From an uncultured Prevotellaceae bacterium (GTDB lineage Bacteria > Bacteroidota > Bacteroidia > Bacteroidales > Bacteroidaceae), in the NCBI GenBank assembly GCA_947303855.1, contig CAMYZO010000019.1, forward strand, positions 1 to 43,703: a stretch of DNA of 43,703 nt, in the 5' to 3' direction. The notes below the pieces were generated by a model. It did no database searches and had not been told where the DNA came from. It saw nothing but the letters and a program-made list of their open reading frames with translations. The translations under genes and the position numbers were made by a program. Below are positions 1 through 5,582 of this stretch, in pieces; positions within the stretch are counted from its first letter, which is position 1, and each line of letters begins with the position of its first letter.

Positions 1-952
1 TCTTCATGAGCGACATGAGCAGCATGTTATGGTCGACGGCCAGGTTGCACTCCTCAAAAATCGGTGCCAGCTCAAACTGGTTGGGAGCCACCTCGTTGTG
101 ACGTGTCTTACAGGGGATGGCCAGCTCCAGCGCCTGTATCTCCAGATCCTTCATGAAGGCCTGCACACGATCGGGGATGGTGCCGAAGTAGTGGTCGTCC
201 ATCTGCTGGTTCTTGGCACTCTCATGTCCCATCAGCGTGCGTCCGGTCATCAGCAGGTCGGGACGGGCGGAGTAGAGGCCCTCGTCGACGAGGAAATACT
301 CCTGTTCCCAGCCCAGGTTTACCTGCACCTTTGTCACGTCGTCGTAGAAGTACTGGCACACGTCCTTGGCGGCGTTGCTCACGGCGTGAATGGCACGCAG
401 CAGCGGAGCCTTGTAGTCAAGAGCCTCGCCGGTATAGGCAATGAAGATAGTGGGGATACACAGCGTGTCGTCGATGATGAAGACAGGACTCGTGGGGTCC
501 CAGGCTGAGTAGCCTCGTGCCTCGAAGGTGTTTCTGATGCCGCCATTGGGGAACGAGCTGGCGTCTGGCTCCTGCTGTACGAGCAGCTTACCCGAGAATT
601 TCTCTATCATGCCCCCTTTGCCGTCGTGCTCCACGAAGGCGTCGTGCTTCTCAGCGGTGCCCTCTGTCAGCGGCTGGAACCAGTGGGTGTAGTGGGTAAC
701 GCCCATCTCCATGGCCCACTGCTTCATGCCGGTAGCCACGGCATCGGCGATGGAGCGGTCCAGTCGGGCGCCGTTGTCCATCACGTCAATCAGCTTGTCG
801 TAAATGTCCTTGGGCAGGTATTTGTACATCTTCTGACGGTTGAATACATATTTGCCGAAGTACTCTGACGGACGTTCGGCAGGTGTTTTCACGTCAAGGG
901 CTCTTTTCTTGAAAGCCTCTTCTACAACTTGGAATCTGAGGTTGTTTGCCAT
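1..952 (-). CDS. glnN: Glutamine synthetase type III (GSIII), N-terminal part; gene runs off the window
   Basis: ATP-dependent formation of glutamine from glutamate and ammonium in the cytoplasm. The visible 317 residues start MANNLRFQVVEEAFKKRALD and contain blocks I associate with the GlnN family: FNRQKMYKYLPKDIYDKLID, THWFQPLTEGTAEKHDAF, VQQEPDASSFPNGGIR, the ATP/glutamate-site region NLGWEQEYFLVDE, and MGHESAKNQQMDDHYFG. GSIII proteins are about 700 residues, so rather more than half lies left of the window. The gene starts 9 nt after the stop of aguB, leaving no room for an intergenic promoter, so it is probably co-transcribed with aguA-aguB. That makes sense because both of those enzymes release ammonia. 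Identification is confident; the C-terminus cannot be checked. Confidence 0.93.
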   Translation of the reverse strand, partial: MANNLRFQVVEEAFKKRALDVKTPAERPSEYFGKYVFNRQKMYKYLPKDIYDKLIDVMDNGARLDRSIADAVATGMKQWAMEMGVTHYTHWFQPLTEGTAEKHDAFVEHDGKGGMIEKFSGKLLVQQEPDASSFPNGGIRNTFEARGYSAWDPTSPVFIIDDTLCIPTIFIAYTGEALDYKAPLLRAIHAVSNAAKDVCQYFYDDVTKVQVNLGWEQEYFLVDEGLYSARPDLLMTGRTLMGHESAKNQQMDDHYFGTIPDRVQAFMKDLEIQALELAIPCKTRHNEVAPNQFELAPIFEECNLAVDHNMLLMSLMK

Positions 953-961
953 CTGTTTCTC

Positions 962-1843
962 TTAGTCTATGTATCGTTTTGTTATTTCGCTGTATTCGTC
1001 TATGCGGCGGTCGCGCAGGAAAGGCCACCACCGGCGCACCTGCTCGCCACGATCCATGTCCATCTCGACGATGATGCTCTCCTCGTCGTCGTCGCTGGCC
1101 TCATAGATGATTTCACCCTGTGGTCCGCAGACGAACGACGTGCCCCAGAACTGTATGCCCGCCGTCTGCTGGCTGGGGTCGGGCTCGTGGCCCACGCGGT
1201 TGACGGCTACCACGGGCAGACCGTTGGCCACGGCATGGCCGCGCATCACCGTCTGCCAGGCGCGCCGCTGGCGCTGCTGCTCCTCGGGCGTGTCCTCGGT
1301 GGCATAGCCTATGGCTGTGGGGTAGATGAGTATCTCGGCGCCCTGCAGGGCCATGAGCCGTGCTGCCTCGGGATACCACTGGTCCCAGCACACCATGACG
1401 CCCAGGCAGCCCACGCTGGTGCTGATGGGGTGGAATCCCAGGTCGCCGGGGGTGAAGTAGAACTTCTCGTAGTAGGCGGGGTCGTCGGGAATGTGCATCT
1501 TGCGGTAGCGTCCGGCAATGGTGCCGTCCTTCTCAATGACGACGGCCGTGTTGTGGTAGAGTCCGGCGGCGCGCCGCTCAAAGAGCGAGGTGACGATGAC
1601 CACCTGGTAGCGTCGTGCCAGTTCGGCGTAGATCTTTGTCGACGGGCCGGGTATAGGCTCGGCGAGGTCGAAGTTGTTGACATCCTCTACCTGACAGAAG
1701 TAGAGCGTGTTATGCAACTCTTGCAGCACGACGAGCTGTGCGCCGCGTTCTGCCAGGTTGGCAATACCGTCAGCCAGCCGCTCAATGTTCTGTCGGCGGT
1801 TGGCGGTGTTGTGCTGTTGCAGGAATCCTATTCTCAGTTTCAT
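962..1843 (-). CDS. aguB: N-carbamoylputrescine amidohydrolase (nitrilase superfamily)
   Basis: Hydrolyses N-carbamoylputrescine to putrescine, CO2 and ammonia, the second step of the agmatine route to putrescine. The 293-aa protein shows the nitrilase-fold catalytic triad: Glu42 (VVLQELHN), Lys115 (RYRKMHIPDD) and Cys152 (GVMVCWDQWYPEAAR). The stretches KMHIPDDPAYYEKFYFTPGD and the C-terminal RRWWPFLRDRRID are typical of the AguB/CPA subgroup rather than of generic nitrilases. It lies 12 nt downstream of aguA and 9 nt upstream of glnN on the same strand, and the neighbouring agmatine deiminase supports the substrate assignment. Length and start are normal for the family. Confidence 0.95.
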   Translation of the reverse strand: MKLRIGFLQQHNTANRRQNIERLADGIANLAERGAQLVVLQELHNTLYFCQVEDVNNFDLAEPIPGPSTKIYAELARRYQVVIVTSLFERRAAGLYHNTAVVIEKDGTIAGRYRKMHIPDDPAYYEKFYFTPGDLGFHPISTSVGCLGVMVCWDQWYPEAARLMALQGAEILIYPTAIGYATEDTPEEQQRQRRAWQTVMRGHAVANGLPVVAVNRVGHEPDPSQQTAGIQFWGTSFVCGPQGEIIYEASDDDEESIIVEMDMDRGEQVRRWWPFLRDRRIDEYSEITKRYID

Positions 1844-1855
1844 TTGCTTAGGGGC

Positions 1856-2845
1856 TTAGGGGGTTAGCGTGACGCAGTCCGGGTATTGCATGGTGCAGCA
1901 GTGCAGCGACCCATGCTGGCGGATGATGGAGCGGCAGTCGATGCCTATGATGTCGCGGCCGGGGAAGGCCTGGCCGATGATGCGCAGGGCCTCGGCGTCA
2001 AGGTCGGGCTGTGCGTAGGTGGGACAGAGCACCGCTCCGTTGATGATGAGGAAGTTGGCGTAGGTGGCCGGCAGCCGCTCCCCGTTCCCCGTTTCTCCTT
2101 CCTCGAATATTGCCCGTGGCATGGGCAGTTTCAGCAGGCGGTAGGGGCGCGCGTCGGCGGTGCGCAGCGTCAGCAACTGCTCTTCCATGAGGTGCAGTTC
2201 CTGGTACTGTTCGTCGCAGGTGTCGTCGCACCCTACATATAATAAGGTGTCGTCAGGACAGACGCGCACCAGCGTGTCGATATGTCCGTCGGTATCGTCG
2301 CCCGTCAGCTGTCCGTGGTCTATCCATACGATGCGGTCGGCACAGAGGGCGTCGAGCAGCCGCTGCTCTATCTGCTGCTGCGTCATGGGCTGGTTGCGGT
2401 GGGGAGCCATCAGGCATTGGGTGGTGGTGAACGCTGTGCCGCGGCCGTCGCTCTCAATGGAGCCGCCCTCCAGCACGAAGTCCAGGTGGCTGACATACTG
2501 CCCCCTGACGCGCTGCTCGTCGTAGAGCCGGCGGTTGATGGCGTTGTCAAGCTCGGCGGGGAATTTCTGTCCCCAGCCGTTGAACTGGAAGTCGAGCAGT
2601 CGCGGCTCGCCGTTGTCGCAGACCAGTGTGATAAACCCGTGGTCGCGTGCCCAGGTGTCGTTGGTGGGTGGCTCTACGATGAGTACCGGCTCATAACGCC
2701 TGATGACGTCGGCCATCTCGCGGTAGGTGGCAAGTATCTCGTCGAGCATGGGCGCCCAGTCTGTCTGGGCGTGCGGCCATGTCAGCTGGATGCCGCTTTG
2801 CGGCTCCCATTCGGCCGGTAGTCTGTAGCCTTCATGCAAAAACAT
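1856..2845 (-). CDS. aguA: Agmatine deiminase (agmatine iminohydrolase)
   Basis: Converts agmatine to N-carbamoylputrescine and ammonia. The 329-aa protein belongs to the peptidyl-arginine-deiminase-like/agmatine deiminase fold. Motifs seen: LPAEWEPQSGIQLTWPH near the N-terminus, NDTWARDHGFITL, LEGGSIESDGRGT, DDTDGHIDTLVRV (catalytic His region), and the C-terminal GSLHC with the likely nucleophile Cys316. It is first in an aguA-aguB-glnN array. A minus-strand TAATTTTG promoter box ends only 4 nt before the ATG, so the message may have little or no leader. The next upstream gene is divergent. The family also contains Porphyromonas-type peptidylarginine deiminases, but this protein lacks their extra domains and signal peptide, and its neighbour is aguB. 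Confidence 0.94.
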   Translation of the reverse strand: MFLHEGYRLPAEWEPQSGIQLTWPHAQTDWAPMLDEILATYREMADVIRRYEPVLIVEPPTNDTWARDHGFITLVCDNGEPRLLDFQFNGWGQKFPAELDNAINRRLYDEQRVRGQYVSHLDFVLEGGSIESDGRGTAFTTTQCLMAPHRNQPMTQQQIEQRLLDALCADRIVWIDHGQLTGDDTDGHIDTLVRVCPDDTLLYVGCDDTCDEQYQELHLMEEQLLTLRTADARPYRLLKLPMPRAIFEEGETGNGERLPATYANFLIINGAVLCPTYAQPDLDAEALRIIGQAFPGRDIIGIDCRSIIRQHGSLHCCTMQYPDCVTLTP

Positions 2846-2849
2846 GGCG

Positions 2850-2857
2850 CAAAATTA
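2850..2857 (-). promoter_or_regulatory. -7 box TAATTTTG of the aguA promoter
   Basis: On the minus strand the sequence reads TAATTTTG-CGCC-ATG. This matches the Bacteroidota primary-sigma -7 consensus TAnnTTTG. Only 4 nt separate the box from the aguA start codon, so transcription should begin at or next to the A of ATG. Confidence 0.6.
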
Positions 2858-2869
2858 CTAAATAATTGT

Positions 2870-2897
2870 GAATTATGAATTATGAATTATGAATTAT
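2870..2897. repeat. Four tandem copies of GAATTAT
   Basis: A perfect 7-bp tandem repeat (x4) lies between the divergent aguA and fetA-like genes. It occupies the -10 to -40 region of the fetA-like promoter and reads into its -7 box. Confidence 0.85.
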
Positions 2898-2900
2898 TTG

Positions 2901-2908
2901 TATCTTTG
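2901..2908 (+). promoter_or_regulatory. -7 box TATCTTTG of the fetAB-like operon
   Basis: TATCTTTGCACC matches TAnnTTTG and lies 18 nt before the ATG at 2927. This decides the start of the ATPase gene: the in-frame ATG at 2882 is upstream of the promoter and should not be transcribed from it. Confidence 0.7.
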
Positions 2909-2926
2909 CACCAAATTATTGACAAT

Positions 2927-3469
2927 ATGCTGGAATTGAAGGACGCAACACTGGCCCTTGACGGCCGCAAACTGTTCAGCAGGCTCTCGCTGATGGCACA
3001 GGACGGACAGCTGACCTGCATCACCGGACCGTCGGGGGCAGGCAAGACCGCTCTCATAGAAGTGCTGCTGGGTCTGCGCCTGCTCGACGAGGGACTGGTG
3101 AGCATCGACGGCGAGTTGCTCACGCCGCTGTCGGCCCCCACCTTCCGCCGCCTCATAGCCTACGTGCCCCAGAAGCGGCCTGTGACCATCAGCCAGTCCG
3201 AGGCCGACACCGAGGGGCTGGAGACGGTGTGGTCGCCCTACAACAGCTGTCGCTACCGGCTGACGGCCATCGACGAGCACTTAGACGTGGCGCCTATGGC
3301 CTCGAAGCCCATCATCATTGTCGACGACCCCGACGCCGCCACCTTCAGTCTGCTGCCGCCGCTGGCCGCCAAGGGCCATACCGTAGTGGTGGCCTCGTGC
3401 CGCGAAGACGTAGTAAATTCCTCTGACGTGATAATAACCCTTGGAAATGATAACCATCTCGTATCTTAA
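2927..3469 (+). CDS. FetA-like ABC transporter ATPase, short and lacking the signature motif
   Basis: Probable nucleotide-binding subunit for the FetB-like permease encoded next. With the start at 2927 the protein is 180 aa (FetA-type ATPases are about 220). It has a good Walker A (GPSGAGKT, residues 34-41), a Q-loop (AYVPQKRP, Gln82) and a Walker B-like strand (PIIIVDDPDA, 128-137). No LSGGQ/LSGGE signature is visible in the short 45-residue stretch between Q-loop and Walker B, and the usual catalytic Glu after the Walker B Asp is Asp. The frame is open throughout and keeps normal codon use, so this is not an obvious frameshift. It overlaps fetB by 23 nt. It could be a degenerate, slow or regulatory ATPase; FetA is assigned mainly from the partner. 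Confidence 0.8.
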   Translation: MLELKDATLALDGRKLFSRLSLMAQDGQLTCITGPSGAGKTALIEVLLGLRLLDEGLVSIDGELLTPLSAPTFRRLIAYVPQKRPVTISQSEADTEGLETVWSPYNSCRYRLTAIDEHLDVAPMASKPIIIVDDPDAATFSLLPPLAAKGHTVVVASCREDVVNSSDVIITLGNDNHLVS

Positions 3470-4229
3470 CGTACTGCTGGCCCTGCTGTTGCTGGCAGTG
3501 CCTGGCTATATGCTTTTCGCCTACGACCGCAAGTCGGTAGGCAAGGGAGCCGTGTCTGTGGCGCGCATGCTCGTGCAACTCTGCGCCATGGGTGGTCTGC
3601 TGTGGCTGCTCTACCGCTACGACAGCGTCTGGCTCAACCTCGCGTGGCTGCTGCTGCTGGTGGTGGCTGCCGCCTTCCTCATGGTCAGCCGCACCCGTTT
3701 GCGCAGCGTTGTACTGTTTCTGCCTGCCTGTGTGGCCATGTTCGTCAGCGTGCTGACGGTCAGCGCCTACGTGCTCTATGGCGTGCTGGGCGTGTCGTCG
3801 CCGTGGAGTGCCCGCTGGTTTGTGCCGGTGACAGGAGTGTTCATGGCCCATGTCGTCACCACCAACATCCATGCCGTGCGTACCTATTTCGACAGTCTGC
3901 GACAGGACAGTCAGCCCTATCTGACGCTGCTGGGTAACGGTGCCGGCCGCCTTCAGGCCCTGACACCCTATTTCTCGCGGGCGCTGAAGAGTCTCACCGT
4001 GCCCATGTTTGCCAATCTGTCAGTCATGGGACTTTTTGTCATGCCTATGCTGCTCTCAGGACTGCTTTTGGGCGGCGTGTCGCCGGTCAGTTCCGTCTTT
4101 GTCTTCGTGGCCATGATCCTTGCAAGTTGCATGGTATCAGTGCTTTCGCTCATCCTCACCCTGTGGCTCTCCGACCGTCGGGCCTTCACCCGCCAGGGGC
4201 CTCTTGCCGATATTTTTACCGCTGCTTGA
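3447..4229 (+). CDS. fetB: FetB-like (UPF0014 family) iron-export ABC permease
   Basis: Integral membrane permease of 260 aa with about seven hydrophobic segments (MITISYLNVLLALLLL at the start, LVQLCAMGGLLWLL, LNLAWLLLLVVAAAFLM, VVLFLPACVAMFVSVLTV, RWFVPVTGVFMAHVVTT, ANLSVMGLFVMPMLLSGLLL, and a last one near 225-245). The family-typical cytosolic region includes LGNGAGRLQALTPYFSRALK followed by the strongly conserved MGLFVMPMLLSGLLLGG stretch. In E. coli FetAB exports iron and protects against peroxide; that role here is inferred. An in-frame TTG six bases upstream (3441) is an alternative start. The start lies inside the ATPase gene, so translation is probably coupled. The stop codon overlaps the first of two palindromes. 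Confidence 0.88.
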   Translation: MITISYLNVLLALLLLAVPGYMLFAYDRKSVGKGAVSVARMLVQLCAMGGLLWLLYRYDSVWLNLAWLLLLVVAAAFLMVSRTRLRSVVLFLPACVAMFVSVLTVSAYVLYGVLGVSSPWSARWFVPVTGVFMAHVVTTNIHAVRTYFDSLRQDSQPYLTLLGNGAGRLQALTPYFSRALKSLTVPMFANLSVMGLFVMPMLLSGLLLGGVSPVSSVFVFVAMILASCMVSVLSLILTLWLSDRRAFTRQGPLADIFTAA

Positions 4230-4258
4230 CGTAGGTCAAACGGGTTGACGCGAGTCAA
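4226..4258. promoter_or_regulatory. Tandem palindromes TTGAC-N4-GTCAA (possible operators)
   Basis: Two 14-bp sites, TTGACGTAGGTCAA (4226-4239) and TTGACGCGAGTCAA (4245-4258), lie 19 bp apart. The second extends to a 6-bp arm (GTTGAC/GTCAAC). The first overlaps the fetB stop codon. The architecture resembles CRP/FNR-family operators (TTGAT-N4-ATCAA). Lack of a following T-run argues against a normal terminator. They lie 60-95 bp upstream of the promoter of the small-protein gene. Confidence 0.5.
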
Positions 4259-4319
4259 CGTTTGCCCCTTTTACGAGCAAAAAAGCGGAAAAATGTGGCC
4301 GCACACGGAAAAATGGCCT

Positions 4320-4327
4320 TACCTTTG
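4320..4327 (+). promoter_or_regulatory. -7 box TACCTTTG of the 34-aa peptide gene
   Basis: TACCTTTGCACC matches TAnnTTTG. It gives a leader of roughly 95-100 nt before the ATG at 4432. The leader begins with a short hairpin (AGGGA-tagt-TCCCT at about 4347-4360). Confidence 0.65.
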
Positions 4328-4431
4328 CACCGTCAAAAGCAAACAGGGATAGTTCCCTTGTAAGAGAGTAATAAAGGATAACAATTAGGATAACAAAACA
4401 AAGGAGTATTAATTTTTAAGGTAAAAAGATT

Positions 4432-4536
4432 ATGAAAAAGATGATGAGTAAGATTGCACATAACAAGAAGTTCAACGATTATTGTGCTAACGTATTGAAA
4501 ATGTATAACTACGGACGTCTGAGCATGCCCATGTAA
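4432..4536 (+). CDS. 34-residue basic small protein with its own promoter and terminators
   Basis: ATG AAA AAG ... CCC ATG TAA encodes 34 residues, MKKMMSKIAHNKKFNDYCAN followed by VLKMYNYGRLSMPM. Seven Lys/Arg against one Asp make it strongly basic; it has one Cys (18), three Tyr and a Met-Pro-Met tail. It has no hydrophobic signal segment or transmembrane helix. A TACCTTTG promoter box lies about 105 nt upstream and a T-rich terminator begins 28 nt after the stop, so it is a complete monocistronic unit rather than a remnant. The start is preceded by an AT-rich stretch (AAGGTAAAAAGATT), the usual Bacteroidota initiation context. I do not recognise the family. It might be a real microprotein, a leader peptide, or the coding part of a dual-function sRNA. 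Confidence 0.6.
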   Translation: MKKMMSKIAHNKKFNDYCANVLKMYNYGRLSMPM

Positions 4537-4563
4537 AGTACAAGAATTATTAATCTCAAAGAA

Positions 4564-4588
4564 GTCACCTGCGAAGGTGGCTTTTTTT
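4564..4588 (+). terminator. Rho-independent terminator after the small-protein gene
   Basis: A 7-bp stem (GTCACCT/AGGTGGC, one G-T pair) with loop GCGA is followed directly by seven Ts. Confidence 0.8.
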
Positions 4589-4593
4589 GTTGT

Positions 4594-4616
4594 ACGCCCG
4601 TCTAAGGCGTTTTTTT
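4594..4616 (+). terminator. Second, weaker tandem terminator
   Basis: A 5-bp stem ACGCC/GGCGT with a 7-nt loop runs into a T-tract (4610-4616). Together with the terminator at 4564 it insulates the fabG promoter immediately downstream. Confidence 0.45.
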
Positions 4617-4649
4617 GCCCGTTTTTTTGCCAGTGTAGCAGAAAATGCG

Positions 4650-4657
4650 TAACTTTG
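4650..4657 (+). promoter_or_regulatory. -7 box TAACTTTG of the polyene cluster's first gene
   Basis: TAACTTTGCAGG has a TTTG at 4626-4629, 20 nt upstream, the expected -33/-7 spacing of Bacteroidota promoters. It lies 23 nt before the fabG ATG and is the best candidate for the main promoter of the cluster's first half. Confidence 0.75.
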
Positions 4658-4680
4658 CAGGCCAAAAACAGCAATCAACA

Positions 4681-5412
4681 ATGAAATACGCATTAGTGAC
4701 AGGCGGCTCGCGCGGTATCGGACGGGCTGTTGCCCAGAAACTGGCATCGCAGGGATGGCCGGTGATTATCAACTACCGCAGCAATGATGAGGCTGCCCGT
4801 CAGACCCTCGATGCCATCGTGGCTGCCGGCGGACAGGCCGAACTGCTGCCTTTCGACGTTACCAACCGCGCAGAGACCGATGCTGCCATGGAGCAGTGGG
4901 AGCAGCAGCACCCCGACGACTACGTGGCCGTGCTGGTGAACAATGCCGGCATCAGGCACGATGCCGTCATGTTCATGATGACCGACGAGCAGTGGCACAC
5001 GGTGCTCGACACATCGCTCAACGGCTTCTTTTATATCACCCGCCGTCTGCTGAAGCACATGATGCCTCGCAAGCGTGGCGGCCGCATCATCAACATGGCA
5101 TCGCTCTCAGGTCTGAAAGGTCTGCCCGGACAGACCAACTATTCCGCTGCCAAGGCCGCCCTGATTGGTGCTACGAAGGCCCTGGCGCAGGAGGTGGCCG
5201 CCCGTGGTGTGACGGTGAATGCCGTGGCACCGGGCTTCATTGCCACCGACATGACCAGTGACCTGGATGAGGGGGAGTTGAAGAAGCTGATTCCCGCCGG
5301 CCGTTTCGGTCGTCCTGAGGAGGTGGCGGCGCTGACGGCTTTCCTGGCCAGCGACGAGGCTGCCTACATCACCGGTCAGGTGGTGTCCATCAATGGCGGC
5401 CTGTACACTTGA
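4681..5412 (+). CDS. fabG: 3-oxoacyl-ACP reductase (FabG-like SDR), polyene cluster ketoreductase
   Basis: NADPH-dependent reduction of 3-oxoacyl-ACP to 3-hydroxyacyl-ACP in each polyene extension cycle. The 243-aa short-chain dehydrogenase has the cofactor loop TGGSRGIG (7-14), NNAG (87-90), Asn114, and the catalytic Ser141, Tyr154 and Lys158 (NYSAAKAA), with PGFIATDM after the active site. The start at 4681 is chosen because the promoter box lies at 4650-4657, inside a longer open frame. This is the first gene of the cluster (ApeQ-like position in the nomenclature of Gram-negative aryl-polyene clusters). It is followed by a 170-bp gap holding a hairpin repeat. It could also serve primary fatty-acid synthesis, but every following gene is a polyene-type gene. 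Confidence 0.9.
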   Translation: MKYALVTGGSRGIGRAVAQKLASQGWPVIINYRSNDEAARQTLDAIVAAGGQAELLPFDVTNRAETDAAMEQWEQQHPDDYVAVLVNNAGIRHDAVMFMMTDEQWHTVLDTSLNGFFYITRRLLKHMMPRKRGGRIINMASLSGLKGLPGQTNYSAAKAALIGATKALAQEVAARGVTVNAVAPGFIATDMTSDLDEGELKKLIPAGRFGRPEEVAALTAFLASDEAAYITGQVVSINGGLYT

Positions 5413-5422
5413 ATTGAGAAAT

Positions 5423-5539
5423 AACGACAACTAAGACAACTATGACAACATATTTAATAAACGTGAAAAGGAAAAAGTTGTCTAAGTTCTTGCTCTGGCA
5501 AGCGTCTCCTTGCGTCGCCGAGCGGTCCAAGTTGTCGTT
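5423..5539. repeat. Hairpin repeat with AACGACAACT/AGTTGTCGTT termini, copy 1
   Basis: A 117-bp element with perfect terminal inverted repeats (11 bp counting the flanking T/A). It contains GACAACT-type subrepeats on the left and AGTTGTC subrepeats on the right. It is the same element as 12531-12620, but its right arm is interrupted by 39 nt (5489-5527), which carry their own small inverted repeat GCAAG/CTTGC. It fills most of the gap between fabG and the first KS gene. Confidence 0.85.
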
Positions 5540-5546
5540 AAAAAAA

Positions 5547-5577
5547 TAGTAAATCGAAAATCGTAAATCGTAAATAA
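5547..5577. repeat. AAATCG(A/T)AA short tandem repeat, copy 1
   Basis: TAGTAAATCGAAAATCGTAA followed by ATCGTAAATAA, four TCG units spaced 8-9 bp, ends 5 nt before the KS start at 5583. It is repeated nearly identically before the KS gene at 12667 and in part before the gene at 24281. The AT-rich, unstructured character suggests it acts as the translation-initiation region. Confidence 0.8.
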
Positions 5578-5582
5578 AAAAG

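Noticed and set aside
2870..2897. CRISPR-like arrays in the short repeats (2870-2897, 5547-5577, 31552-31591)
   Set aside because: Units are 7-14 bp without unique spacers and no cas genes are present.
2882..2926. Longer N-terminus for the FetA-like ATPase from ATG 2882
   Set aside because: It would start upstream of the TATCTTTG promoter box and inside the GAATTAT repeat; the extra residues have no ABC character.
5423..5539. Hairpin repeat as an insertion sequence or a MITE with target-site duplication
   Set aside because: No transposase and no convincing direct duplication flank either copy; kept only as a repeat.
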